A DNA stretch of 64,000 nucleotides from Ophiura sarsii. Lineage: Eukaryota > Echinodermata > Ophiuroidea > Amphilepidida > Ophiuridae. The position numbers and the translations under genes were made by a program. This document shows positions 1 through 10,972 of this stretch, one piece after another (within the stretch, counting starts at the first letter, position 1; each line of letters opens with the position of its first letter). Where the stretch lies: positions 42,958,928-43,022,927 of the forward strand of contig CM069455.1 in assembly GCA_035610835.1 (NCBI GenBank), given 5' to 3'. The notes below the pieces were generated by a model. That model made no database searches and was not told the origin of the DNA. It was given only the letters and a program-made list of their open reading frames with translations.

Positions 1-3
1 TAA

Positions 4-408
4 TTTCCAAATCTAGAAGCAATGCAATTAAAATCAAATTGTGAAATGGACCCGTGTAGTAAGAACAATCACGATATGATACATACAGGAGACAAACCAC
101 ATAAATGTCAATATTGTGACAAGTTCTTCAGCCAGGCTTAATGATTCGGCATACAGGGTGTATGCTAATTTTCCTACTTCAAAGTCTCAAAACTATCAAA
201 TCGAATGTTTCAAAAGACACAACTCTCATGAATTCTAGTGTTCATAAAGAATCCCAAAGTATGAGAGTTGGACGAAAGCCCATGAAAGATGCATCGAAGC
301 AAAAGAAATGAAAGGATCCATACCAAGGAGAAACCATACCAATGTCAATTTTGTAATAAGACTTTTTCACAGATTGGTCACAAGACTAATAACAAACTTC
401 GAATCTAG
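4..408 (+). pseudogene. C2H2 zinc-finger gene remnant (two finger fragments)
   Basis: Two partial classical zinc fingers lie in the same + frame. Positions 4-141 read through a linker HTGDKPHKCQYCDKFFSQA to a TAA stop, with no His pair after the Cys pair. Positions 283-408 read a linker IHTKEKPYQC, then CQFCNKTFSQIGHK, and end at TAG. The CxxC pair, the F/S-Q core and the TG(D/E)KP-type linker are diagnostic of tandem C2H2 arrays, which are DNA-binding transcription factors. Both fingers lack the second His and are separated by stops and a gap, so this is a decayed or 3'-edge piece of a zinc-finger array, possibly continuing to the left of the window. No function can be assigned. Confidence 0.72.
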
Positions 409-1068
409 GTTTTCAAATGAAGATCCTCCAAACGACGAGGCTATTGAAAAACACAATTTGCTCATGCTGTTACGGCATAATGCCAAAAATAGCCAAAAAT
501 CATGACGCCAAGACGGCCAATTGGGCGTGGTGTAAATAACGGCATTAGTAACACAGATTGAAAGTTTTCTCAGTAAAATCAGCCCGTAGGCTAATGTGTA
601 CGCTTGTTGAAGGTTTTGGCCAAAACTTATGCTCGTGGTGCATAATTCCTTTATCATGAAGCAATGTAGTGCTGTTGCCATTTTTTCACTAGATCGCCAA
701 CCTTGATTGATGTATCACCACAAAAAGTGGGGGGGGGGGGGACATTTGATATTGTGTCCCCCACCCTTCAGGAAGTGGGGGGGGGGGGCTGGCTCCCCCC
801 CCCCGGATCTGCGCCCTTGGCTGTTGGTCATCTGTATTATCTGTGGTGTTTTTTTCTGCTAGCTCATTGGAGACCAGACGGCTCTCGTGGTATGTCATGT
901 TATGACCAGAAGTGGAAGTTAGTCAATCACATCTGTGCCATGCTGTCAAAGAACATTTCAGTGGGAACTGTTATAACATCGGTATCGGTTGCAAGGTTTG
1001 TGAGTCTGTAATGAAGAAGAAGTACATTTGATGGTTTAGAATAGGCACAATAATTGTAATTACAGCGC
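409..1068. other. No gene seen; G-run repeat debris
   Basis: Apart from G tracts around 728-742 and 774-788 and a C tract near 800, which resemble the interior of the hAT-like non-autonomous elements found elsewhere in the window, nothing coding is recognisable. The open frames here are proline or glycine runs caused by the homopolymers. Confidence 0.5.
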
Positions 1069-1432
1069 TTGGTACTTTAGTCACTTTTGTCCCACCGTGT
1101 TGTTAAGTCGGTACTTCTTGTAGAAATAACTTTTATGATCTGTTAGCCAGTCAGGTTCGATAATTAATATATAATCATGATCCTTCCTACATGCGTATGG
1201 TTGTATACTGATAATTAATTGCCATATTTAACTAAGAACCCTCTTGCCGCCCCCCCTCTCCCTCTCTCTCTCTTCACCCTTTAGTGATCTTTATGATCTG
1301 TAAACCAATTGTGTTATTGTATGATGATACCTAGACGCCTGAGTGTATGTTGTTAATCACATTATACCTTCTTCTTAATTAAACATGGCAAACTGTAAGA
1401 TGCGCATGTAAAATTCATATTTTTTGCCAGTT
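1069..1432. repeat. Local dispersed repeat, copy 1
   Basis: A unit of about 360 bp containing GATCTGTTAGCCAGTCAGG, a CT-rich tract, GTGATCTTTATGATCTGT and GTGTATGTTGTTAATCACAT. The same order recurs at 2575-2934 and 5345-5642, with shorter forms at 5657-5838 and 6555-6675. No TIR or coding frame is seen. It looks like a locally amplified non-coding repeat or duplicated intron/UTR. Confidence 0.75.
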
Positions 1433-2436
1433 AACCCATGCTGAATATTTGAGAGTGTCATCTTTTTTTGATTTGTTTTAAAAAGATTGTCCAAGCACAA
1501 AAATAGGTTGTGTTAAAAGTTAAGGATGGGTGATGACCTGCACTTGTTTGAAGTCACAGCTCCTTCGTACGTTATATTGACTAGATCAATGATATCTTTA
1601 CTGCTCCGAGCATCATTGATGCTCCTCTGGTGTTGTCAGTAATGACCTTTCCTTTTGAGCAGGACGGTATGTTTCTTCTTATAATGTAATTGATTGCTGT
1701 AAATGTGGCTTGTTCAACCATTAATTGTCTCTCCAAAGCGTTGGGTTAATACCTCTCGTTGATTAAAAAAAACCATTGTGATCTGTAAACCACATGTCAT
1801 TGTCATACACATGTTGTAATCCATGAAGTCCTTTCCCGTGCACTTGTGGTAGTTGATGAAATCTTTTCTTGCGCACTTGTCAACTCGACTATTCTTCGAC
1901 ATGCATTATTTGCCTGTTTTTCTTCACCTTTGCAAATCTCCCTCGCCTGCAACAATATGAAACATTTTGAATTCTCTTGTTTTCTATTGTTTTACGGCCA
2001 ACAGACGGCAGTCTATTTTGATGAAACAGCTGATTTGACCCTTTGTCGCTGGGTTTTTCATTAACTCATGATTTTCAAGAGACAGGCTATTCAGTTCTTC
2101 TTCTTTAAACTGCTTATGCTTTTCCAGAGTCTACTTACTGAATGTTTTGAATATAATTTTGTACTCTCATGATGTGATATTCTGGAATATCTGGAAAAAG
2201 TGAACTCAAATCCCTTGCACTATATTAAAGTGTGTTCTTTTATAAGCTGCTGCAAATAAAATATTGATGAAAACTGGCTCTTGTTTGAAGTCTGGTTGCT
2301 GAAACAACAATTTAATTCCCATCATCTTTTAAATATTTTAAAAATATTTTTAAACTGTTTTAAACTGTCTTAACATATTTTTAAACTGTTCTGTTTAAAA
2401 ATGAAACAGAACAGCATATGTCACAAGTTGGTGTCA
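1433..2436. other. No gene seen
   Basis: AT-rich sequence without a convincing exon, TIR or tandem array. Short open frames have no recognisable composition. Confidence 0.4.
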
Positions 2437-2934
2437 CACAGTTACGCTTTAAGTACATGTATATAGCCAATTGAGAGGAAAATGTGTACATCAAGAAATG
2501 GGATGTGCACAATTGATGACATTTGTCAAGATTCGTCCTTTGGAAAATGTTTGACATTTCTAGGAAAGCGTTTGGTACTTTTTGTCCTTTTGGTCTCACC
2601 ATGTTGTTAAGTCGGTACTTCTTGTAGAAGTAACTTTTATGATCTGTTAGCCAGTCAGGTTCGATAATTAATATATCATCATGATCCTTCCTACATGCGT
2701 ATGGTTGTATACTGATAATTAATTGCCATATTTAACTAAGAACCCGCTCGCCCTCTATCTCTCTCTTGACCCTTTAGTGATCTTTATGATCTGTAAACCA
2801 ATTGTGTTATTGTATGATGATACCTAGACACCTGAGTGTATGTTGTTAATCACATTATACCTTCTTCTTAATTGAACATGACACACTGTAAGATGCGCAT
2901 ATATACAATTCATATTTTCTTGCCATTAGATCCA
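2437..2934. repeat. Local dispersed repeat, copy 2 (with 5' extension)
   Basis: Repeats 1069-1432 almost word for word from about 2575 on. In addition 2437-2574 matches 5218-5344, with the shared landmarks AAGAAATGGGATG and GATTCGTCCTTTGGAAAATG. Its right end abuts the coding exon beginning at about 2935, so the repeat and that exon may have been duplicated together. Confidence 0.75.
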
Positions 2935-3319
2935 TAGCCTGCGTGGTTGTGTAGGCCGGAAACTGGGCCACAGCATCTTCCCAGGAGGTCACATCCATGA
3001 CCTTCATGAACTCTCGTTGAGTTGTTTGCCCCTTTGCCACAAGGCTACATTCTTTGCAAAACTCTGCCAATGACAACACACCTTCCACCAAATCATTCAG
3101 GAGTCCTCGTTGAGTATCCTTGTCCTCAATCTGGACGAAATGCTGAAAATTGTGAGGCTTCATGTCAGCCCTGCCACCATTCTCCAGTACAGTTTTCTTA
3201 AGCCGTTTTTGATGCTTCAGGTCCCTAAGTTCAAAAGCCATGTATACCTGTTGCAGGACACTGTATCCCTCTTCATCTAATGATGCTAGTTTGATAATGA
3301 CGGAGAAGAGGTTGTTTAC
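2935..3319 (-). CDS. Internal exon of an unrecognised gene
   Basis: An open minus-strand frame runs from a plausible splice acceptor (TTTTGTGTACAG, AG at 3321-3320) through about 120 codons. It reads VNNLFSVIIKLASLDEEGYS at the start and ends near MDLMARKYEL, and the rest is acidic and helical with LLNDLVEGVLSLAEFC in the middle. I do not recognise the family. A shorter, diverged copy of its C-terminal part (AEFCKECSLVAKGQTTQ) occurs at 3612-3712, fused to a helicase-like piece. The donor is uncertain; one option is GAATT|GTATAT near 2904. It could be a transposon-borne gene rather than a host gene. Confidence 0.45.
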
Positions 3320-3610
3320 CTGTACACAAAATAAGAATTATGAACAAACATGATTATTTTACAAATATATTCCTAGAAGGCATTTAGATGTGGGCAATTT
3401 TAACAAAAAAATGGCTCCATAAGTGGACATTTTGTCCAAAAATAGGATATTTCTATATTAATCCATTTTAAGTGTTATTGTGAGCTTAAAATGTTAAATT
3501 GTGTGAAACAATTTGAGGATCAGACAAAATAAGTCAAGATTTTTTTCTTCCCCGATTTATTACAAAAAACTGCATTTTTTGGTAAAAAATAACATAAACT
3601 TGGTATTGGT
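3320..3610. other. No gene seen
   Basis: AT-rich spacer between two related exonic fragments. It is probably intronic or intergenic. Confidence 0.35.
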
Positions 3611-3611
3611 T

Positions 3612-3857
3612 TTGGTACAGCATCTTCCCAGGAAGTAACATCCATGACCTTCATGAACTCTTGTTGAGTTGTTTGCCCCTTTGCCACAAGGCTACATTCT
3701 TTGCAAAACTCTGCTCATCTATGATAAGAAGTTGTAGATGCTGGAACTTTGCACGCAATGTATTGACGGATTCTTCAGCAAGAAGAGGTTTGTAGTCTTT
3801 TGATAGCCTTGGCCCTAAAAATGGTTCTCTAAAAGTCACTTGGCCCAAGGACAACAT
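3612..3857 (-). pseudogene. PIF1-like helicase fragment fused to duplicated exon piece
   Basis: Minus strand: a frame from 3857 reads NTLRAKFQHLQLLIIDE, which matches the Walker B region of PIF1-type helicases, as found in cellular PIF1 proteins and in Helitron or other transposon helicases (LIIDE is the Walker B acidic pair). Directly after it, in another frame, comes a copy of the 2935-3319 exon (AEFCKECSLVAKGQTTQ then MKVMDVTSWEDAV). No Walker A segment is seen. The frame change at the junction and the lack of the rest of the helicase mark this as a broken chimera. The helicase assignment rests on one motif block. Confidence 0.5.
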
Positions 3858-4300
3858 GCATTCTTAGGTACCTTTCATTCTGCCTCTGCTTGTCATCAAT
3901 TTCCATCGTTTGAAACTATTCTAAGGTAGTTTCGATAAGTCCAAACTCAACTGCGTATTTATAATTTTAAAATCCGAATTGTTTGTCAGCAGACTTAATT
4001 TTTGAAAACGTGGCAGTTTCCAATGACCATCAACCTACATAAGATAATTAGACGGTTTACCGGAACCTCTAAACTGACCTGGATGTAACTGGAAATTGGT
4101 TTAACAGGAAATTGGTTTAACAATCAGTTTTTGTTGATCCAAATCAGTCCCAAATGTACGGGGTTTCAATTTCAAACCCCTGAAGAATTTCGGGAGTTAA
4201 AACTACCCTGTCGAAACGTTTAGTACATGAGAAAGATCAATTTGGCCGGAATAAACCTGTCCAAGTGGCAATAATCCATATGAATGGCCCAATGGCTGAC

Positions 4301-4332
4301 TACATACATACATACATACATACATACATACA
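4301..4332. repeat. (TACA)n microsatellite
   Basis: Eight perfect tetranucleotide copies, followed by AAGGCATTTATAGGGCGCC. That context resembles the simple-repeat tail junction of SINE-like elements. Confidence 0.9.
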
Positions 4333-4401
4333 AGGCATTTATAGGGCGCCATTTCATATAGATCACGGCGCCGTATATAGATCACGGCGATCATGGACTA
4401 C

Positions 4402-4547
4402 CTTCTGGTAAAGAAATGGACAATTTTCTCAGGCATAGGCTCGGTATTAGGTAAGAGCTCAGGCTGAGGTTGTTTGGTGTATTTATGTTTCTTCCAAGCT
4501 CTGTGTTTAACTTTTTTGATTGCACCTTGAGGCGAAGCTGATGCCAT
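4402..4547 (-). CDS. Possible first coding exon, basic N-terminus
   Basis: A minus-strand ATG at 4547 opens a frame of about 49 residues, MASASPQGAIKKVKHRAWKK, then KYTKQPQPELLPNT and EKIVHFFTRR. A possible donor AG|GTAGTC lies at 4402/4401. Lysine-rich with a proline stretch; no family recognised. Upstream (4680-5100) the sequence is more GC-rich and contains TGACGTCA at 4880-4887, a CRE-type palindrome, which would fit a promoter. It may be the first exon of the gene whose internal exon is at 2935-3319, but that is inference only. Confidence 0.3.
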
Positions 4548-4679
4548 CGTGAATTGTTGAAGAAACTGGAATGTGTGTGTTTTTACGTACGAGCACTCTT
4601 GTCTAGAGATACTTGGCGGTAAACTCATGTACACTACAACGAATGGGGTTCCAACTACATTAAGCACACGGAGACCATA

Positions 4680-5217
4680 TTAAGTTCTGTTATCTTTAAT
4701 AATCATCTTGACACTCGTTCCCTATCAGCTGAACGGAGTTGTCCATTAGATGGAGAGGATACTCGGATGAGCCAGTACTCGACTTCACAGTCAAGACACA
4801 ACTAACCGAGCTCCTCTCCGCCTTGTAGGAGAACCCCGCAGCCAGAGATACTATTGCCTCACGATTGGTCACTTGAACGTGACGTCAGTACACATAGTCC
4901 CTACCCAAAGATACTAATACAGTGATATCAATGGGCGCGGCCTATGTGCTATCGTAAGCCAATCGCATCTATCTAATACAGTATGTGGAACATCTTACAT
5001 GGGAAGGAATTTTCAAGGAACTGCGAAGAACTACGAATAAACTGCGGAGAACTTGCGCCAGGTTGTGGACAGGTCCATTGCCATTCCAAAAGTGAAATTG
5101 CGCACTTGTGTGGGGAGTGAGTTCGTTACTATTTGGTATCTATGTATGGAAGAGATTTAGTACGCCAGCTGGCGGTGCCAACATATCATACACATATTTA
5201 CAGCACTTTTCCTGTCT
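4680..5217. other. Spacer with CRE-type palindrome
   Basis: No gene recognised. TGACGTCA at 4880-4887 is a full CREB/ATF palindrome; whether it is functional is unknown. Confidence 0.3.
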
Positions 5218-5642
5218 TCACACAGTTGCGCTTTAATTATAGCCAATTGAGAGAAAAATGTGTTCATCAAGAAATGGGATGCGCACAATTGAAGACATTT
5301 TTCAAGATTCGTCCTTTGGAAAATGTTTGACATTTCTAGGAAAGCGTTTGGTACTGTTGTCCCGCCATTTTGTTAAGTTGTTACTTCTTGTAAAAGTAAC
5401 TTTTATGATCTGTTAGCCAGTCAGGTTCTATAATTAATATATCATCATGATCCTTCCTACATGTGTATGGTTGTATACTGATAATTAATTGCCATCTTTA
5501 ACTATGAATCCTCTCGCCCCCTCTCTCTCTCTCTCTTCACCCTTTAGTGATCTTTATGATCTGTCAACCAATTTTGTTATTGTATGATGATACCTACGCC
5601 TGAGTGTATGTTGTTAATCACATTACACCTTATTCTTTAATT
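5218..5642. repeat. Local dispersed repeat, copy 3
   Basis: Third full-length copy of the family at 1069-1432 and 2437-2934, including the 5' extension. Partial copies follow at 5657-5838 and 6555-6675, giving a cluster of five within 6 kb. Confidence 0.75.
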
Positions 5643-5929
5643 GTCAGCTTCCCCATCCTCTTGGGAGAAAGATGTTAATGAATTGCCATCTTTAACTACG
5701 CACCCTCTCTCTCTCTCCTCTTCAAAGTAAAGCTTAAGGCACACCCTTAGTGATCTTTATGATCTGTAAACCAGTTCAGTTATAGTATGGCAATACCCAT
5801 TTCTGGTTGTATGCTGGTAATCACATTATATACCTTCTTCCATTAAATTACCAACTTCCCTTCTCTGAGAAGAAGACCTTAAAGAGTAATTCTGTGGCAA
5901 AGGATTGAAATTTCTGGAAAAAGTTTGGT

Positions 5930-6320
5930 ACTTTTGTCCGTGCTTTGTTCCTAGTGATGTCATTTGATGTGCTGTGGACAGAAACATTACCACCTTGCTG
6001 TCCTTCGAAATTGTGCAAGTAAGGGGACCATTCTGCCGGACATGGTAGGTGCCTCGTGGTGTCTTAGGCTTCGCTATCTGAACCACCTTAGGATCGCACT
6101 TGAATGCGTGCGGCAATCCCTTGCAGTTGCTTTTTATGGCACCTGTCAGAAACGTCTTACCTCCAGCAACTCCCTCGCCACTTCCACTCCGGTGTAGAGC
6201 TTGTCTGTTAAAACATGGTGGTATCTCCCCAGAAACGGCTCCATCACCTCCATAGCGATATAGCCTTCATGGTTGTTGGTACCTGACTGTCCATAAGTTT
6301 GTACTGCCATGTAGTTGAGT
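5930..6320 (-). pseudogene. piggyBac-like transposase remnant
   Basis: Minus strand, read from about 6315 downward: NYMAVQTYGQSGTNNHEGYI, then MEPFLGRYHHVLTDKLYTG, VARELLEG, and in a shifted frame KTFLTGAIKSNCKGLPHAF, ending RGTYHVRQNGPLTCTI and SKDSKVVMFLST. This order (G..VV..L..p..g..h.v.tDn.Yt, then T.l.GT...N.kglP, then W.D.k.V.fLST) is the core of the DDE_Tnp_1_7 (piggyBac) transposase, which cuts and pastes at TTAA. The D of LTDKLYT would be one catalytic Asp. A frameshift lies near the GAGGTAAGACG segment, the usual W before the last D-K-V is replaced, and no N-terminus or TIR pair is evident. It is a dead fragment. Confidence 0.65.
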
Positions 6321-7640
6321 CAGTACCACCTCTTCTTGCCTTGCAAGGGACCTTCATGATCTTTGTGTAAGTGGTGGGATTGATGTCAGCGCACAGTCAT
6401 CATGATATCGCGCTCCAAAGGTCCAATGCAAATACGCATACATCCCTGCAATCAAAGAAGAGTGTTGTGTGTGGCCCAGAAAATGATATTCTCCGACATC
6501 ACCTCTCAACTTTAACCTGACACAGAGTACATATGTTTTGTCCCTTTTAGATTGTTTACATATTAATTACCATCTTTCACTATGCACCCTCTCTCTCTCT
6601 CTTCTCTCTCCATAGTAGACCTTAAGACACGCCCTTAGTGGTCGTTATTATCTGTAAACTAGTTCAGTTATATGTTGTTAAAACTGATCTTTCTGGTAGC
6701 ATCTGTTTCACTTTCATTGACCAAACCTCACTCTCTTGCGATGTGCTCAATGTGTGTTTTTCTTGATTTCAAAATCCTTCAAATGTCCCGATTATATTGC
6801 GTACGACATCGAGGATAACACAGAAATAAAATGCAATATTAACCTTGGTTGGGGTGTTGGTTGTACTGTTCCGGTCATTGGTTGCAATACAGGAATTGAC
6901 AGCTGTGGTGGGGGTTGGTTCCTTGCAGTAAGTAGTTGATCGAGTTTGATTTCCACACCTTGATTAGATTCTGAAATGGAGAATTTAAATTCATTTTAAT
7001 TTAACGATCTGTTTACATCTTACACATTTAATGAATATAATAAATTCACACAACTTTCCCAAAAGTATTTTCACATTGAAGTACTATAACAGCCTTTTGT
7101 GTAGGCTCAAACAAAATGTCCTACATAATATGGCTTCAAAGCAAATTTGTCTTTTGGACTCACATACAACCAACTGTAAATAACCATCATACATTGTACA
7201 TGTAGTCTTTAGGATGACAATCAGTCTGCATGTGCATTGGGAAATAGACTAGATTACATTTTAATATCTACCCCCCTTTTTAAGTCCTTATTTTTTAATT
7301 TTTTATCTATTTACCTCATTATTGGTTGCATTTTGTTTGTATTCTGAACCCTTGGGGCTGTCATTTGCTTTGGAATGAATATATACCTTTTACATGCACC
7401 ATATGTGTTATCAATGATGATTCCATCAACTGAATGCGTTGCTCATTAAATTCGGTCCTCGCCTCCAACTTGCTTAATCTTGATGCTAATCCCTATGAAT
7501 GGATATAAACCACAAACAATTCAAGGGTCAGCAGTGATGTCAATTTCTCATAAGATCAGACATCTTAAACAACATTGTCCAGTGGTCTGATAGGTCAAAG
7601 TCAATGTTGCGCCTATTATTTCATAATTGAAAATTGTCTA
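6321..7640. other. No gene seen; includes a short copy of the local repeat
   Basis: 6555-6675 carries the fifth, shortest copy of the local repeat family. The remainder is AT-rich, without a supported exon. Confidence 0.4.
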
Positions 7641-7646
7641 GATTAT

Positions 7647-8420
7647 TTAGTTCATGCCTTCTTCCCAAAGTATTCTTGTATTGCTGTTTGCGAACGAGCT
7701 GTTCCACGAATTGCGTACACATTTGACCAGATGTGGTGGATCGGATAGCAGGAAGATAAACCGTGACTCTTCATCAGCAGTGTAGGGTTGGATCGATTTG
7801 TACAAAGGGGCTACTGTACAAGGTGGAGCAGTCGAATGCATATCTGCAAACCTTCTGTTTGTTGAGGCACCATCGCAAGTAACAGCCATAACTTTAAAAC
7901 CCGGTCAGCTCCAAAGCCTCTATCGCTGTCCACACCAGTGCAAACATGTCCACTTCCATGGGCAAGTGGATATGTAAAATTCCAAAATAAGCCCCGGACC
8001 ATGATGACAAACATTTGCTCAGCGATGTTATCCTCTGGGGCTGTTGTTTTCTTATTAACCCTGTTTTCGAAGGTCCGGAGCTCATTTTGGAATTCACTCA
8101 AGTCCGTAAATCCAATTAGGTTACCCGTTGATTTTTCAAATACAAGGTCGCCTTTCACCTTCATTTCGTCGTGGACGATACAAACCATGCTTCTGATGTG
8201 GCTGCCTTTTCTCCATTTTAACCTCCCTGCACAGTTGCATCATGGAATCGAGGGTCAGTCCGCTTTTGGCTTTTGTCCAGTGGATAAAACTGCGCAGGGT
8301 AGTCTGGCAAGGCAACCTTAAAACACCTGACTGCTTTAATGAATTATACGCCCGCGAGGACTGGAGAAGTAAGTTGATGCACCACTTTATCATCATCAAA
8401 GTCAGCTATCACATGCACTT
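7647..8420 (-). pseudogene. P-element/THAP9-like transposase pseudogene
   Basis: Minus strand, three or four frames in succession: AYNSLKQSGVLRLPCQTTLR (about 8340-8280); then HDEMKVKGDLVFEKSTGNLI with GFTDL (about 8170-8090); then MFVIMVRGLFWNFTYPLAHG; then FALVWTAIEALELTG; then KVMAVTCDGASTNRRFADMH; and ESRFIFLLSDPPHLVKCVRN, ending LWEEGMN. This order (S..Y..L..sg.l.LP...TL, DEM.ik..lvydk.tG.liGf.dl, vrGl......YP.a.f, CDGas.NR.f..mh, sDpPHLlK..RN.W) is that of the P-superfamily RNase-H-like transposase, including THAP9. The DEM and SDPPHL Asp residues fall in the expected catalytic blocks. At least three frameshifts (near 8190, 7960 and 7895) show it is inactive. No THAP zinc-finger domain or TIRs were found. 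Confidence 0.8.
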
Positions 8421-9314
8421 ATAAGCTTCATTATTGTGCTAAAGGGAGGATGGTGGCAGCATTGTAGTCTTTGGTTTTGGTCACAACATTTTTCTGCATA
8501 TAGAAAGAAAAAAAGGAGTTCTGGAACAGCAAATAAAATAAATACAAATGGATATAAAAAAGGAACAATGTGAACCTCGGATTTCCATGGTGTGAAAATA
8601 TGTCCCCATGAAATGTTGCTACCAATTCCAATGAAGACCTTCCAGTACTGTTGCGCCAACCATTTTGTATGCACCAACGGATCCACGTGTAGTCGTATAC
8701 ACAGTCATCATTCTTCACAAATTCTGGAACAAAAATAAAAATACAAATGGTAAATGGATATAAAAACGGAACAATGTGAACTCGGATTTCCATGGTGTGA
8801 AAATATGTCTCCATGAAATGTTGCTACCAATCTTTGTTTCCCAAGTCTCACTGAAATCCATATTAAACAGTAGCCAAATTTGGGGCTTTTTTTAGTTGCC
8901 CGACTACTTTTCTTTAATTGGCTCTGAAAGGGTGTCTGAATTTGTCAAATGATGTATCAGGGTGTCTTTAGAAGTCTGGCTAGGATCGACTATGGGATCA
9001 ACGGATGAAACATTATTGTCAGGGCCCATTGTCTCTGGGGGCATAATGTAAGTTCTGACCTAATGTTCATTTTAAGGACTCATGGATAATTTTCAATGGT
9101 CATCTTTCATACTTTTTAGTGCATTTGAACTTGGAATACAAAATGCAACATGTACCATTAGATGTAAATACGCAGAATGCCTAATTTACTAAAATAAAAG
9201 GAACATTTGCAAATTGAGGGCTAGAATATATGTGAAGATGTGGATGGTAACATGTATTGTACATTCTCTGAATAATTTAATTCTATGCAGAAAATATAAC
9301 AAGTGTTTATATAC
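8421..9314. repeat. Diverged local duplication; otherwise no gene seen
   Basis: 8541-8625 and 8739-8825 are near-identical copies (shared words GATTTCCATGG and GTGTGAAAATATGTC), separated by about 115 bp. The rest has no supported gene, although it sits between the P-element-like pseudogene and the 9315-9459 exon. Confidence 0.55.
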
Positions 9315-9459
9315 CTTCAGTGTTTGGGGAGAAGACAATAATTTGTCCTCCTCTTGTTGCAGAGTTGCTGTGAAATACTCGTTGGATTTGGCAGACTTCT
9401 TCACCGGGGATACGTTGTGAATGTAGCCTGTGGCTTGTCTCTTGTCGGTCATGGTTAAT
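9315..9459 (-). CDS. First coding exon, OB-fold-like N-terminus (unidentified gene)
   Basis: The exon is bordered by a strong acceptor TTTGTATTTTTCAG (AG at 9461-9460) and a donor CTGAAG|GTATAT after 9315. The ATG at 9452 begins exactly 46 codons and leaves phase 0: MTDKRQATGYIHNVSPVKKS, then NEYFTATLQQEEDKLLSS. The GYIHNVSPVK...YFTATLQ pattern resembles the first beta strands of an RPA-like OB fold seen in many uncharacterised invertebrate proteins of transposon or replication type. The next exon should lie below 9315 on the minus strand, but I could not find it. It could belong to a transposon-encoded ssDNA-binding protein; the OB call is inference. Confidence 0.5.
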
Positions 9460-9694
9460 CTGAAAAATACAAATTGAACCAAATACAATATAATTAATGG
9501 ACACTTCAACAGATGTCTTTTTGAATATTAAAAGTTGATTAGCTTTTATAAAGATGCATTTTGAAGTTGGCCCCATAGAGCGGACAGTGGCATCTATAAA
9601 AAAAAGTCATGACTTGTGGATGCATTTACTCATGTATACAATATGCATGACGAGATTTAAGTGCCAAGAATTCTGACGTTACCTTTGTCTTATT

Positions 9695-9905
9695 CCTTTG
9701 TAAGTTCGTGGAAGAATTCATTCCTTTGCAAGTTAGAAATAAGAATTCATTCCTTTGTAAGTTTGAATTATAAATTCCTTCCTTCGCAACTTTGAAAAAT
9801 GAATTCCTTCCTTCGCAACTTTGAAAATTGAATTTTATTCCTTCGCAACTTAGAAATATGAATTCATTCCTTCGCAACTTAGAAATATGAATTCATTCAC
9901 TGTAT
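9695..9905. repeat. About 30-bp minisatellite
   Basis: Roughly seven degenerate units built on ATTCCTTCGCAACTTAGAAA with TATGAATTC. The last two units are almost identical. Confidence 0.85.
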
Positions 9906-10472
9906 AAATTTGAAATATGAATATTGAACAGCCCTTAATAGTAAGTTTGATTTTCCCCCCTTTTCTAATTCACGCGAGGCCAGCTCAAAACGGCATCATT
10001 CACATCTTCTTTGGTGTTGATTCGTGTACTTTTTAAGCTCCTCAACACTGTGTCAAATATCTTTCAGAAAGTCACAAGCCATGTACCTTTTTCCCTTGAA
10101 AAATACAGTGGTAGGTGTGTGTGATGAAGGAAAAGCCTACATGACAAAACTTTTTGCTTGTGTGATCATATGTGGTATAATGATAAATCACTCAATAGTA
10201 CTATCCATAGAATATGATCATATTTAGCTTGAAATTTTGCCGATAACTTTATGTAAAAAGTATTGAAATACAATGTGTGGTCATGTGTGATGAATATTGC
10301 TGGATATGTCTGGATATTATTGTTCTGTGTAAAGCTATATAATGAATTGATGCATTGCGGTGTCGTTGTACATCCGAGTACTTGCACAATAAACCCACAA
10401 TTCAAAACTGACCATACTCTAGGGGCAATAATACTTGAAACCAATTAATTATACTCCATAAATTTGTTTAAG
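9906..10472. other. No gene seen
   Basis: AT-rich sequence with small open frames of no recognisable family. Confidence 0.4.
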
Positions 10473-10700
10473 TATCATCGCCCATAGAGTCTGGTCAGTT
10501 GTATAATGTTGTGGTTTATTGTTTTTCCGCCACTTAAACACTTGCACAGGTGGTGGTGGTGGGGGTTTTTTTCTTCAGTTTTTGATTATCATCGCCCATA
10601 GAGTCAGGGCAGTTGTATAATGTTGTGGTTTATTGTTTTTCCGCCACTTAAACACTTGCACAGGTGGTGGTGGTGGGGGTTTTTTTCTTCAGTTTTTGAT
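10473..10700. repeat. 114-bp tandem duplication
   Basis: 10473-10586 and 10587-10700 are direct repeats starting TATCATCGCCCATAGAGTC and ending CTTCAGTTTTTGAT. They differ at only a couple of bases (CTGGTC against CAGGGC), so the duplication is recent. Confidence 0.95.
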
Positions 10701-10972
10701 TATCGTTAGTAGGCAACAGTTGTAGCAATTTTTGAATTTTTTACAGATTTTTACGGTCATTTTCAAGGGAAAATATGGAAAAGCCAGACCAACCAACCCG
10801 ACCTAAAACGTCCGGGTCTGTTTGCCTGTACAACAGGGTGTGTTTTTTCCATCGTCTAGAGAGTTAATATATAGTATGGTATAATTGTGTAATATTTTGC
10901 AAAGCATTTCATGATTTGGGCAAACCATATTGGTTCCAATCAAGAAGGCAATTATTTTTAAGAGTAAGTGTA

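Noticed and set aside
8431..8814. Open frame with an internally repeated hydrophobic segment
   Set aside because: The repeat is explained by the local DNA duplication (8541-8625 and 8739-8825), not by a protein repeat.
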